NCBI GenBank assembly: GCA_016929495.1
Contig: JAFGIS010000324.1
Location: 1 to 52,489, forward strand
DNA: 52,489 nucleotides
From: Polyangiaceae bacterium
Lineage (GTDB): Bacteria > Myxococcota_A > Polyangia > Polyangiales > Polyangiaceae
Reading direction: 5' to 3'
Shown: piece by piece, positions 43,146-51,663 of the stretch
How positions within the stretch are numbered: position 1 is the first letter of the stretch
Layout of the letters: each line of letters begins with the position of its first letter
Notes under the pieces: model-generated
The model's input: the letters and a program-made list of their open reading frames with translations, nothing else
Databases searched by the model: none
Told to the model about the DNA's origin: nothing
Translations under genes and position numbers: made by a program

Positions 43146-44750
43146 TCAAAACTCGGCGGTGAGTCGCGCGCCGACGGTCGTGATGTTCAGGTCCTTGCGG
43201 ATCTCGCCAACCCGCGAGTGCCAGATGCGGCGCGAAACGAAGCCGCCGAAGCCGATCGGTGACTTGGGGACCTGGATCTCGAGCCGCGTGGTCTGCTCGA
43301 TCAGCGTGTCCTTCACGTCGACGTCGTCGGTGACGAGGTGTTGGGTGCGGTCGAGCCCCTCGATGGAGTCGTAGGCGCCGAGGAAGAGCTCACTGCTCAA
43401 ACGCAGTGGCCCCACAGAAACGGCGGTGCTCGCGTCGGTCGAGCCGCCCCAGGCGTAGTAGTACTGCCGCTTGAGCAAGATGCTCTTCTCACGGGTCCTG
43501 GGGTGCGCTGCCTTCCACAGGGGATAGGCAGGAGGTCCAATGCCGGCGAAGTCGAGCTGCGCGCGCAGACCGAGGTCGGCGCTCAGGCCCAGGCCGCGCG
43601 CGTGCAGGTCCCATCCAATGCTCGGAAAATGGACAGCCGAGAAATCCTCGTGGAAAGCGGCGTGCGAGGTCGCATAGTCATAGCCGGCGTGCAAGCCGAT
43701 CACGGTCGCGTACCCCTTTGGCTGCGAGCCGTAGCCGAGATCCTGCACGAGCCAGCCAAGGAACGCGGTGTCGGAGTCGATGCGGAAGCCGGCCCCCCGT
43801 GAAGACTGCTCGATCGACATCGCAAGTGACGTGAAGTCGGCGCTGCTGAAGAAGCGTTGCAGGCGTCCTGGCCGCAGGTAGCCGGGGATCGAGACCAGCG
43901 TACCGCGAGCCTCGTAGGAGTGCAGGGCGGGGTGGTCGCGCCGCCCGTCATCCACGGCGCCCACCGAGTACGAAAAGCGGAAGTCGTGCCAGATCGCGGT
44001 CGAATAGCCAAGCCGATCGAGCGTCACGGGCCTCGTCGGCGGCGCGCCGTTGATCGCGCGGTCCAGGGTCACTCCGGGTCCCAGGACCCAGGCGAGCGCC
44101 TGCTTTCCTGCGCTCGGGTGCGGGGAGGAGTTGAGATACCAGTTGAGCTTGTGTCCGAACTCACCGAGACTGATCCCGGCGCCGGGCGTCACGATCATAT
44201 CGTTGACGCTGATCTTCTCGTTGAATTCGAGAACGTACTCCCAGAGGCTGGAACCCAGCGTAGAATTCAGCGCCGACTCGATGGCGCCCAGATGGCTCGC
44301 GCGCGACACGGCGTAATGGGATGCGCCGGTCCACGGATGGTACACGAAGTTCATCGGGAACCAGTTGTTGTCCATGCGCCAGGCCTCACCCGTGAAGCGC
44401 TGCTTCAGCGCGGGCTTGTCCCAGTCGGCAATATTGCGATCGTCGATCCAGTACCAGACCGTACCGATGCCGAGGATCGCGACGATGCCGATCCAAGCCT
44501 GAAGGCGTTCGGGCTCGCCCGTGTCGTTCAGGCTATCGTACGCGGACGAGGCGTCTCGCCAGACGCCCGCAGCGTCGAAGAAGCAGTCGTCGCAGGGAGG
44601 CGGGGCAGCGACCGCAGGCGCTGCCGTTACGGCGGCGCCGGGCTCGGCATGTGCCGTGGCGGCCGCGCCGAGCGGGATGGTGAGGACGAGCCCGCAAGCC
44701 CAGGAGCTATGGGGATGGCGTCGAGTCTCGCGGCGGTCCAAGAGAAGCAC
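43146..44750 (-). CDS. DUF3943-like outer membrane-associated protein (paralogue 2)
   Basis: 534 aa from the GTG at 44750, which is preceded by GGAG at about -11 and gives a signal peptide with a charged start and LVLTIPLGAAATAHA cleavage region. A Cys motif PPCDDCFFD follows at about residue 50-60. The DUF3943 blocks match paralogue 1: WRMDNNWFPMNFVYHPWTGASHYAVSRASHLGA, SSLWEYVLEFNEKISVNDMIVT and SLGEFGHKLNWYL, with a beta-rich C-terminus ending in Phe. Unlike paralogue 1 it has an extra hydrophobic segment (about residues 82-100, LQAWIGIVAILGIGTVWYWI). The frame extends upstream to a TTG at 44810. Role unknown. Confidence 0.8.
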   Translation of the reverse strand: MLLLDRRETRRHPHSSWACGLVLTIPLGAAATAHAEPGAAVTAAPAVAAPPPCDDCFFDAAGVWRDASSAYDSLNDTGEPERLQAWIGIVAILGIGTVWYWIDDRNIADWDKPALKQRFTGEAWRMDNNWFPMNFVYHPWTGASHYAVSRASHLGAIESALNSTLGSSLWEYVLEFNEKISVNDMIVTPGAGISLGEFGHKLNWYLNSSPHPSAGKQALAWVLGPGVTLDRAINGAPPTRPVTLDRLGYSTAIWHDFRFSYSVGAVDDGRRDHPALHSYEARGTLVSIPGYLRPGRLQRFFSSADFTSLAMSIEQSSRGAGFRIDSDTAFLGWLVQDLGYGSQPKGYATVIGLHAGYDYATSHAAFHEDFSAVHFPSIGWDLHARGLGLSADLGLRAQLDFAGIGPPAYPLWKAAHPRTREKSILLKRQYYYAWGGSTDASTAVSVGPLRLSSELFLGAYDSIEGLDRTQHLVTDDVDVKDTLIEQTTRLEIQVPKSPIGFGGFVSRRIWHSRVGEIRKDLNITTVGARLTAEF

Positions 44751-44834
44751 TGAGGGAGGCTCCGTGTACCCCAGCCGGTGCCTCGATTCAATTGAGTCGA
44801 GGCCCAACAACGGCGGGCACTACCCGTCAGATCG

Positions 44835-46679
44835 ATGGCAAACAGCGGTTTTTGGGGACACCCTCGTCCGGTCTTCGACGTCGAAAAGCCCGCACCACCG
44901 ACGCCCGGGCTGCCGTTCGCTTCCAGCTTGACGACAGGGTCGCGCGCGATCGGTACACTCGGTCCACCGATGCCCGCTGCCGCCGCCCGCTCCTCCGAAC
45001 CGTCTCGACCCGCAGCGGCTCCCGTGGCCCTGGTGGGCCCCGAGGTGGAGGAGAATCTCAGTTTGCGCTACCTCGCCGCCTCACTCGAGCGCGCCGGCAT
45101 ACTCTGCGACCTTTTTGGCTACAATGGCAGTACGGATCTGCCCGTTCTGCTCTCGGCCCTGTGCGCCGAGCCACAGCCACGATTGGTGGCCTTGTCACTT
45201 TCCTTCCAATGGCGGGCGCTCGACGTGCTCGCGCTGGCCGTGGCGCTGCGCGAACGAGGGTTCCGTGGTCACATCACCGCGGGCGGGCATTTCGCTTCGT
45301 TCGCGTGGCAAGAGCTGCTCGGTGACTTCCCGGAGCTCGACAGCATCTGTCGTTTCGAGGCGGAAGACGCTCTGCACGAGCTGGCCGTCGCCGTGCTCGC
45401 CCGCGAACCGTCCCCTGGTCCTCCCGCCTGGTCGGATATTGCCGGCATCGCATACCGCGCAGAAGACGCCGCTCCCGCGCTGTCCCCTGCGCGGCCTCCC
45501 CCCACGCTCGGCAGTCTGCCTTGGCCCGATCGCCGCGGGCCGGCAGCGCACTGCTTGGGTCATGCGATTGCCCCGATGATCGGCAGCCGTGGCTGCTACG
45601 GCAACTGCTCCTTCTGCTGTATCGCCACGCTGCATCGCATGAGCTCGCCGCGCGACCGGCACCGGCTTCGCGACGTGGACGATATCGCCGCGGAGATGGC
45701 CGAGCTTCAGGCGAAGCGCGGCACCGAGATCTTCATCTTCCACGACGACAACTTCTTCCTGCCGCGCCACGACGAAAGCCTCGCCAGGGTCCTTGCGCTC
45801 GGCAAGGCGCTCGAAGCGCGGGGCCTCCGGCGCTTTGCCACGGTGGTCAAGGCACGCCCCAACGACGTCACCCCGGAAGTGATGGGCACCATGCGCGACC
45901 GGGTGGGCCTCGTCCGCCTGTTTCTTGGGGTAGAGAGCTCCACGCAGCAAGGGTGCCGTACTCTCGGCCGCGGTGTGCAAGCGGGCGAGGCCGAGCGGGC
46001 GCTCGGCATGCTCGAACGTCTCGGGCTCTATGTCTGCTTCAATCTGCTGGTGTTCGATCCGGACGCCAGCACACAGGCCTTGCTCGCCAACATGGAGTTC
46101 ATGCAGGCGCACGGCGAGCACCCGTCGAACTTCGGTCGAGTGGAGCTCTATGCTGGCACGCCGCTGCTTGCCCGGCTGCTCGCGGAAGGGAGAGCCCGCG
46201 GAGACTACGTGGCCTGGACCTACGACCAGAGCACCCCCGAGATGGAGCGCGTTTTCCAGCTGGCGATGGCGGCGTTCTACGAACGCAACTTTTCGGGCTG
46301 GGCGCTGGCCAATCGCCTCCAGAGTACTCGCTTCGACGTCGAGGTCGCGCGGTTCTTCCATCCTGCCCGTTTCCGCCCCGTCTGGCTCGAAGCCGCCAAG
46401 GATCTGAACCGGCGCCTTGCGTGCGATTCGGCGGCCGGGGTCCGACGCATCGTGGCTCACGTGCAGAGCCGTTCGCCCGTCTCGGCCGACCCGGACTTCG
46501 TCGACGAGCTCTCGGCGGATCTGCGGCGCTGCGAGGCCGAGATCGACGCGGAGGCCACGGCCCTCGAACTCGAAGTGCAGCGCACGCTTGGGCTGTGTTG
46601 CGACCACTCACCCCTCAAGGACGTTCCGGTGCAGCGCGGCGTTGGGCCCTATTCCCGATTCGTTGCATCGGGCGCGTAG
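44835..46679 (+). CDS. Cobalamin-binding radical SAM enzyme
   Basis: 614 aa from the ATG at 44835 (an ATG at 44970 could also start, as the first 45 residues are Pro-rich). The N-terminal domain (about residues 60-210) is a B12-binding-like Rossmann fold (LRYLAASLERAGILCDLFGYNG, GHITAGGHFASFAWQELLGDFPELDSICRFEAEDAL). The radical SAM core starts at SRGCYGNCSFCCI with the CxxxCxxC cluster for the 4Fe-4S centre, then FIFHDDNFFLP and ERLGLYVCFNLLVFDPDAS. The C-terminus is unaligned. Such enzymes methylate unreactive carbon or phosphorus, or rearrange substrates, in natural product and lipid biosynthesis. It is divergent from the DUF3943 gene. Confidence 0.87.
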   Translation: MANSGFWGHPRPVFDVEKPAPPTPGLPFASSLTTGSRAIGTLGPPMPAAAARSSEPSRPAAAPVALVGPEVEENLSLRYLAASLERAGILCDLFGYNGSTDLPVLLSALCAEPQPRLVALSLSFQWRALDVLALAVALRERGFRGHITAGGHFASFAWQELLGDFPELDSICRFEAEDALHELAVAVLAREPSPGPPAWSDIAGIAYRAEDAAPALSPARPPPTLGSLPWPDRRGPAAHCLGHAIAPMIGSRGCYGNCSFCCIATLHRMSSPRDRHRLRDVDDIAAEMAELQAKRGTEIFIFHDDNFFLPRHDESLARVLALGKALEARGLRRFATVVKARPNDVTPEVMGTMRDRVGLVRLFLGVESSTQQGCRTLGRGVQAGEAERALGMLERLGLYVCFNLLVFDPDASTQALLANMEFMQAHGEHPSNFGRVELYAGTPLLARLLAEGRARGDYVAWTYDQSTPEMERVFQLAMAAFYERNFSGWALANRLQSTRFDVEVARFFHPARFRPVWLEAAKDLNRRLACDSAAGVRRIVAHVQSRSPVSADPDFVDELSADLRRCEAEIDAEATALELEVQRTLGLCCDHSPLKDVPVQRGVGPYSRFVASGA

Positions 46680-47053
46680 GGCGTGGCTCGGGCGCGCTGA
46701 GCCCGGCCGCTACTGGAACGAGATCTCCTGGAGACGGACGACTAAGCGAGCGCACCGATTCGACCCAGCCCGGCTTCCCGGCGCATTACGTCCGCGTTCA
46801 AGCCCTGCGGCAGCCTGCCGTTCATGTTCTCGTGGTATCCCACCACGACGACAGTGACGCCGTTTCGCTTGCGTGAGCCGGACGTTACGGTGGCAGGGCA
46901 GGTCCGCGCGACTGGCGTCTGGCTTGCCGAATCGGGGGAAGCACACACGCTGCAGCAGATCGACCTGTACACGTAGGATGACAGACGGTTCGCGTGAGGC
47001 ACGCCGTCCGCCGCGACCCAGAACGATGGTGCACACGGCGAGCCGACGCGGCA
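46680..47053. other. Non-coding region of about 370 nt with possible gene remnant
   Basis: A 50-codon plus-strand frame (46824-46976, ATG) has coding-like codon use (GC at third positions about 79 percent over the surrounding open frame) and ends VRATGVWLAESGEAHTLQQI-DLYT, which could be a remnant of a larger gene, but no homology is recognisable. It sits between the radical SAM gene and the convergent GGDEF gene. Confidence 0.35.
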
Positions 47054-48067
47054 CTAGCTGCCGCGCGTTCGAGCTCGTGCCGCCAAGGCCTCGTCGCTCA
47101 ATGGGAAGGTGCCGCTCTCCCAATTGCGGCTGGCGGTCGGCCCGGCGTCGAGGCGTGGCCGACCGAGCGCGGCCGCAACGACGAGGTCTCTTCCGCGAGC
47201 CTTGGCCCGGTACAGCGCTTCATCGGCGCGGCCGAGTAGCTCGCTGAAGTCCCGGTCCGACCTATCGAGCGCTGCCACGCCGATGCTCACGGTCAGGCGG
47301 ACAGCACCCGCTTGGGTGCCGACGACCATCTCGGCCACACGGGCTCGGATCCGTTCGCTGGCGGCAATGGCTGCGGCCTCGTCCGTTTCTGGAAGCAGGA
47401 TCGCGAACTCCTCACCGCCCACACGACCGAGCGCGTCGGTGGAACGCAGCGCGGCCGTCATCGCGTGGGTCAGTCGCACCAGGACCTCGTCTCCAGCGGC
47501 GTGCCCCAGGCTGTCATTGACCTGTTTGAAGTGATCCACGTCGATCAGCATCACGCTCAAGGGGCGAGCATACCGCCTCGCACGCAGGGTTTCTCGTGCG
47601 GCGACTGCCAGCAAGTGACGTCGGTTGTAGACCCCGGTCAGGCCGTCGGTTCGCGCCAGTCGTTCCAGGCGATGCGCCAGTGCCTTGTGCTCGGTGACCT
47701 CACTCAGCAGGATCACCGACCCGGTCAGCTTGCCATTGGTGTCCCGAAGGCCCGAAACACGCCCCTCGAAAAACCGGGTGCGCCCGCCGTTCGAAACGGA
47801 ACACTCGAACTTGTCGCTCTGCGCTTCACCCTCGAGCAGGCGGCGAGAGGACGGCAACCAGGGGAAGACAGTCTGGACGGGCTGCCCCAGCAGACGCCGG
47901 GCTTCCTGTTCGTGTTCGCCGTCGGGCGGGGCCGTTGCGTACAGCAGCTTCACGGCTTCTGGGTTCAAGTTCCACACCCGCCCGTCCGTATCCAGAAGCA
48001 CAACCGGCGTGAGCAGGCTTTCGAAGACCTGGAAGTAGGCATTCGTGTCGGTCGTCCTGGCGGTCAT
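47054..48067 (-). CDS. PAS-GGDEF diguanylate cyclase
   Basis: 337 aa from the ATG at 48067. A PAS domain covers about residues 8-140 (YFQVFESLLTPVVLLDTDGRVWNLNPEAVKLL, GSVILLSEVTEHKALAHRLERLARTDGLTGVYNRR), followed by a GGDEF domain with GRVGGEEFAIL (active site GGEEF) and metal Asp in LIDVDHFK. The inhibitory I-site RSTD lies exactly five residues before GGEEF, so feedback inhibition by c-di-GMP is expected. It makes c-di-GMP, which often controls EPS production and motility. The C-terminal 45 residues are unstructured. No membrane segment. The open frame continues to 48289 without PAS features. Confidence 0.92.
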   Translation of the reverse strand: MTARTTDTNAYFQVFESLLTPVVLLDTDGRVWNLNPEAVKLLYATAPPDGEHEQEARRLLGQPVQTVFPWLPSSRRLLEGEAQSDKFECSVSNGGRTRFFEGRVSGLRDTNGKLTGSVILLSEVTEHKALAHRLERLARTDGLTGVYNRRHLLAVAARETLRARRYARPLSVMLIDVDHFKQVNDSLGHAAGDEVLVRLTHAMTAALRSTDALGRVGGEEFAILLPETDEAAAIAASERIRARVAEMVVGTQAGAVRLTVSIGVAALDRSDRDFSELLGRADEALYRAKARGRDLVVAAALGRPRLDAGPTASRNWESGTFPLSDEALAARARTRGS

Positions 48068-48453
48068 GGGGGATCCCGGCGCATGCTCGCGTGTCGGTCT
48101 GCAATGATCAAGCCGGGGAGCCCATTTGTAGTGTGGAAACGAGCCATCGGCAGTGTGCGTGTCCCTTGTCGCGCCACGTGCAGCAGTCGGGCCGGCCGAG
48201 AGCCGGAAGCCGCCGCTTCCAACCGGGCCAGTTCCGTTCTGCTTCCATTCACTCATGAGGCCCGTTGACCCGTCGGATCCTTGGGACACAGATTGGAAAC
48301 GGCCCAGCTATCCCTGCTATTCCGCTAGCTTCCGTCACGAAGGTTTGGAGACGGAGTGCCCCGCATCGCGAGCAGGCAGCGCCACGAAGCATCCCCTCAA
48401 CCACGGCTGACTTTGCTCCGGCGGGTTACATCGTCACCGGAACGTCCAAGCCA
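48068..48453. other. Non-coding region of about 390 nt
   Basis: Lies between two minus-strand genes. No convincing frame: those present are shadows or are Arg/Ser-rich. It contains the promoter of the diguanylate cyclase. Confidence 0.45.
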
Positions 48454-49173
48454 TCACCCTCGCCGGACGCGTACCGCTGTCGCGTACTCGCTGAGTCCTG
48501 CCAGAGCCGGTTCGCGCAGGCGGGGAAGGTGGGCGGCCCCTTCGCGCCCAATCCGCGCGACATCGCTCGGCCCCAGGCCTTCGAGCATCTGCGCCGTGGC
48601 GAGCCAGCTGCCGAGCAGCTCGGCGTCCGCCTCGGGATGGAATTGGACCCCCAGCGCCGGGCCCGCGCGGAACGACTGCACGGGGGTCTTGGGTGTACGG
48701 GCCAGCAGCGTTGCCCCTGCCGGCAGGTCAGCTGCATCCGAATGCCAGTGCAGGAGCACGGGGGTACGCGACGCGCGTTCGAGGGGTCCGAGCACCGGGT
48801 CGCTTGCTCCGTCTCTGGTGAGCTCGACCGGCGCGAACCCGATCTCCGTGCCGTGCCGACGATGCAGCTTGGCGCCGAGAGCCAGCGCGAGCAACTGCAT
48901 GCCGAGGCAGACGCCGAGCACCGGGACCTGTACGTCCACGGCTTCGGACAGAAGGCGCCGCTCGGCAGCTAGCCCAGGATGGCCGACGTCGTCGTCCGCA
49001 TCCTGCGGTCCGCCCATGACCACGAGTCCGCCGAGATCCGAAGCTCGAGGTAGCTCGGGCGACGGCTCGTCGACGACCATGCGTCGCAATACCGGCAACC
49101 CGTCGAGCGCGGTCTTGATGAGTCCCTCGGTCTCCCAGCGCGCGTGCATCAGGACGAGGACCGGTCGGTGCAT
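48454..49173 (-). CDS. Class I glutamine amidotransferase-like protein
   Basis: 239 aa from the ATG at 49173 (the frame begins at 49224). The triad is intact: nucleophile Cys in VLGVCLGMQLLALALG, His and Glu in LGVQFHPEADAELL, plus LHWHSD near the middle. The N-terminal part, PVLVLMHARWETEGLIKTAL, and LVVMGGPQDADDD fit the GMP synthase-like GATase1 subfamily of single-domain amidotransferases. Such proteins often have no synthetase partner and may cleave gamma-glutamyl bonds. No partner synthetase is adjacent. It is 112 nt after the ACT-domain gene on the same strand. Confidence 0.88.
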   Translation of the reverse strand: MHRPVLVLMHARWETEGLIKTALDGLPVLRRMVVDEPSPELPRASDLGGLVVMGGPQDADDDVGHPGLAAERRLLSEAVDVQVPVLGVCLGMQLLALALGAKLHRRHGTEIGFAPVELTRDGASDPVLGPLERASRTPVLLHWHSDAADLPAGATLLARTPKTPVQSFRAGPALGVQFHPEADAELLGSWLATAQMLEGLGPSDVARIGREGAAHLPRLREPALAGLSEYATAVRVRRG

Positions 49174-49285
49174 TCCGGGGTTGATAGCGATCTTGCCGAG
49201 CGATCGCAAGCCCATCCACGGCACGAAACGAGCCAGAAACGGACATCAGGATCTCCCCTCGGCGGTTGTCGTTCGCCGGCCGCGC

Positions 49286-49819
49286 TCAGTCCGCGTCTTG
49301 CAGACTGAGATCCACCATCAAGTCGGCTGCGAGGCGTTCGAGCGACTCTCGCAGCTGGCCGGTTGCGAGCTGGGGCGGCAGACCCAGCCGTGCCTTGGCG
49401 AAGAAAAGGGCCTCGCCAGACATGGGAGCATTGGTCACCCCGGTGGTGAGCTCCTCGACATTGACTCCTCGTTCGGCAAGCACGCGCGAGATCTCACGGA
49501 CGATCCCGGGTCGATCCTGGCCCACGAGGTCCAGGCTGGCAGGTCTCAGTGCCGGCTCCGGGGGAACGTCTTCCCCGGCCGAGACCAGGACTCTCATGCC
49601 AGAGCCCTCGAGTCTCTGGCTAGCCGTGCGCAACGGCTCCACCTGCCCCGGCTCCATCTCGATACGAAGGATCCCAGCGAACTGGCCGCCGAGACGCGCC
49701 ATGCGGCTCTCCACCCAGTTGCCGTGGTGCCTGGCGACGAGCTCCGATAGCAGCTCGACCAGGCCAGGACGATCAGGACCGAGGAGGGTGAGAACCAGGG
49801 AGCGGGTTGGGCTGGACAC
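49286..49819 (-). CDS. GcvR-like protein with two ACT domains
   Basis: 177 aa from the GTG at 49819, the point where the first ACT domain starts (TRSLVLTLLGPDRPGLVELLSELVARHHGNWVESRMARLGGQFAGIL). A second ACT domain follows (ASLDLVGQDRPGIVREISRVLAERGVNVEELTTGVTNAPMSGEALFFAKARLGLP). The pair has the layout of GcvR, the glycine cleavage repressor partner, which senses glycine; members in other phyla regulate unknown pathways. A longer frame to 49966 is not ACT-like. The residues GPDRPG and GQDRPG mark the two ligand-binding loops. Confidence 0.85.
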   Translation of the reverse strand: MSSPTRSLVLTLLGPDRPGLVELLSELVARHHGNWVESRMARLGGQFAGILRIEMEPGQVEPLRTASQRLEGSGMRVLVSAGEDVPPEPALRPASLDLVGQDRPGIVREISRVLAERGVNVEELTTGVTNAPMSGEALFFAKARLGLPPQLATGQLRESLERLAADLMVDLSLQDAD

Positions 49820-49954
49820 GGCAGAACGGAGTCTATCGTGGTCCGGGAGCTTCGGCGAATTTGGGGAGAAAGGCGCGGCTCGGAACGAGGACACCGCAGT
49901 GTAACCAGCCCTGCCCGCCACCTTCTGACCGGCAAAGCGGTATGCTGGAGGAAC

Positions 49955-50383
49955 ATGACTGCTCAAGCTGCCGCTCTTCCCCTCACCCTGCCGCGCATTC
50001 GTGAGGATCTTCGGATCACGAGCCAGGTCGGTGCTCTCGTCATCGAGGACGCGGTTCAGCGTAAGGCCATCAGCGTGGGTCCCGAATGCGCGGCGGTTCT
50101 GGATGTGCTCGCCCGGGAAGGCGCCACTCCGAGCAGTGTCCGGGCCGCGCTGCCTGGAGCCGATCCCGTTCGTCTATGGCAACACATCGTGTTCCTGGTT
50201 CATGAGCACGTGCTGGATTCGCCGCGATGGCGCGCTCAGAGGGTGCTCTACGAGAACGCCGCGCACTCGTATCCTACTGCGAAGCAGCTCGAGCTGCGCT
50301 GTCATCCCGCGCTCGGCCACCAATGCGTGGCCTGCGGTTCGAGCTGTCAGGGCACCGACGTGCGAGCGGTTGCCCGCCAATGA
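49955..50383 (+). CDS. N-terminal half of a PqqD-like / Cys-cluster protein, possibly truncated
   Basis: 142 aa; a perfect GGAGG (49947-49951) precedes the ATG at 49955. Residues 15-95 (ITSQVGALVIEDAVQRKAISVGPECAAVLDVLAREG to LVHEHVLDSP) resemble a PqqD-like winged-helix domain. It ends with CHPALGHQCVACGSSCQGTDV, a YkgJ-type cysteine cluster (CxxCGxxC), and then stops after eight residues. In YkgJ-family proteins this cluster is followed by a second Cys region. The next frame (50370-50831) carries a helical tail. The stop may reflect a frameshift or internal deletion; two overlapping genes are the other possibility. Confidence 0.55.
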   Translation: MTAQAAALPLTLPRIREDLRITSQVGALVIEDAVQRKAISVGPECAAVLDVLAREGATPSSVRAALPGADPVRLWQHIVFLVHEHVLDSPRWRAQRVLYENAAHSYPTAKQLELRCHPALGHQCVACGSSCQGTDVRAVARQ

Positions 50384-50831
50384 CATCGCGAGCGCCCGCA
50401 GAGCATTGTTGGACGAGCTGATCGTCGCCGCGCAGAGCAGAGAGCGCGTGCTGCGCGATCAGGGGCGGCGCCTCGCCGCCCAGCGCATTGCGGAGTTCGT
50501 CGAGGCGGTCACGATGCTGCGCGAAGAAGCATCTGTCTACCACCGGGCCTACTGGCAGGACGATACCGGGCCGGCCGTCATGCGGGGTGCGTGGCTGTCG
50601 TACGTATGGGGCAAAGAGGCGCTGCGCCACGCAGACCTGCTCCACGGCTTGGCACGGCTCCGGCTCAAGCATCAGCTCACCGCGACGCTGGCCCGCGCCC
50701 GTGCCTCCCGATCCATGCGCCTGCCCATCCATGCGCAAGACGTCGTGGACGCTCAAGTGGTGGTCTCCAAGGTGCTGCGCGAGCCTTTCGTCCGCGCCGC
50801 GTTGGAGCATAGAGCAGCCAGTCTACGGTGA
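50370..50831 (+). CDS. Helical protein overlapping the Cys-cluster gene; possible C-terminal half
   Basis: 153 aa from a TTG at 50370 that overlaps the previous gene by 14 nt; no good ribosome binding site precedes it. The frame begins LPANDIASARRALLDELIV and contains helical, Arg-rich stretches (LRDQGRRLAAQRIAEFVEAVTMLREEASVYHRAYWQD, MRGAWLSYVWGKEALRHADLLHGLARLRLKHQLTATLARAR). There is no Cys. This pattern resembles the C-terminal tail of long YkgJ/lysine-N-methylase-like proteins, so the two frames may be one damaged gene that lost its central Cys region. Confidence 0.5.
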   Translation: MPANDIASARRALLDELIVAAQSRERVLRDQGRRLAAQRIAEFVEAVTMLREEASVYHRAYWQDDTGPAVMRGAWLSYVWGKEALRHADLLHGLARLRLKHQLTATLARARASRSMRLPIHAQDVVDAQVVVSKVLREPFVRAALEHRAASLR

Positions 50832-51106
50832 TGTTCTGCCGCGATCACCGAACACGAGACATCCACCTGGATCGGAATCGATCGATTCGAGCGCACATCC
50901 GCCAGAACCAAGGCGGCAGGCACAATCAAGCACAGGCCTCGCAAGCGAAAGCGAAGGTAGCTGCAAGGCGTCCGTAGCTGTTGTCGGGGAGGGTCTTCGC
51001 AGACCCCGTCCACACGTCGCCGGCGTGAGGGGTGATGCTTGACTTCGGGCTCGCTCTGCGAGAGTGTGACCCTCCCGTCACTCTAACTCGGAAACAGGAG
51101 GCAACG

Positions 51107-51589
51107 ATGTCGCTAGTGAAAATCGGTGCACTGGTCGCGGCTGGGGTCGTGCTGATGGCGCCCAACCGACGCCAGCACGACTACATTGGTGCGTACAACT
51201 TCAAGGTCGAGATCGAAGGTATCACCGTCGGTGCGTTCAAGGCCGTCCACGGGCTCGAGAGCTTCACCGAGGTCATCGAATACCAGGACGGTGATGACAT
51301 CATCCTGCGCAAACGGCCGGGCATCACCAAGTACAGCAACATCGTGCTCGATCGCGGCTACGTCAACACGGACGAGCTCTGGGATTGGCGCAAGAAGGTC
51401 ATCGAAGGGAAGATCGAGAGGAAGTCGGGGTCCGTCATCCTGTGCGCAGACGATGCCTCGGAGATCATGCGCTACAACTTCTTCGAGGCGTGGCCGACTC
51501 GCTGGTCCGGGTTCGATCTTGCGGGCGGTGAGTCTGACGCGGCCGTGGAGACTATCGAAATCGCAACAGAGAAGATTGAGCGCGGCTGA
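51107..51589 (+). CDS. Phage tail-tube-like protein (gp19 family) with hydrophobic N-terminus
   Basis: 160 aa from the ATG at 51107; a perfect AGGAGG is a few bases upstream (51097-51102). Residues 25-160 match the T4 gp19-type tail tube family (PF06841-like): YNFKVEIEGITVGAFKAVHGLESFTEVIEYQDGDDIILRKRPG, NIVLDRGYVNTDELWDWRKKVIEGKIERKSGSVILC, FEAWPTRWSGFDLAGGESDAAVETIEIATEKIER. The first 20 residues (MSLVKIGALVAAGVVLMAPN) are hydrophobic and not part of the family. No sheath, baseplate or terminase gene is nearby. Followed by a hairpin and lspA. Confidence 0.85.
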   Translation: MSLVKIGALVAAGVVLMAPNRRQHDYIGAYNFKVEIEGITVGAFKAVHGLESFTEVIEYQDGDDIILRKRPGITKYSNIVLDRGYVNTDELWDWRKKVIEGKIERKSGSVILCADDASEIMRYNFFEAWPTRWSGFDLAGGESDAAVETIEIATEKIERG

Positions 51590-51605
51590 GGCAGCGACAG
51601 CGAGT

Positions 51606-51638
51606 GGGGCGCCCGGTCTGTCTCGTATCGGGCGCCTC
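51606..51638 (+). terminator. Hairpin after the tail-tube-like gene
   Basis: An 8-bp stem (GGCGCCCG at 51608-51615 with CGGGCGCC at 51629-51636, loop 13 nt; one further wobble and one Watson-Crick pair outside it) lies 17 nt after the stop codon. It could be an intrinsic terminator, though no T-run follows, and would separate this gene from lspA. Confidence 0.5.
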
Positions 51639-51663
51639 GCCTGCGCCGGCCTCCAGGAGTCAC

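Noticed and set aside
45195..46607. Minus-strand 470-codon frame opposite the radical SAM gene
   Set aside because: It is an antisense shadow; the plus strand has the CxxxCxxC motif and B12 domain.
46824..46976. Small frame in the region before the GGDEF gene
   Set aside because: Codon use looks coding-like, but there is no ribosome binding site and no recognisable homology; it was left as a remnant note only.
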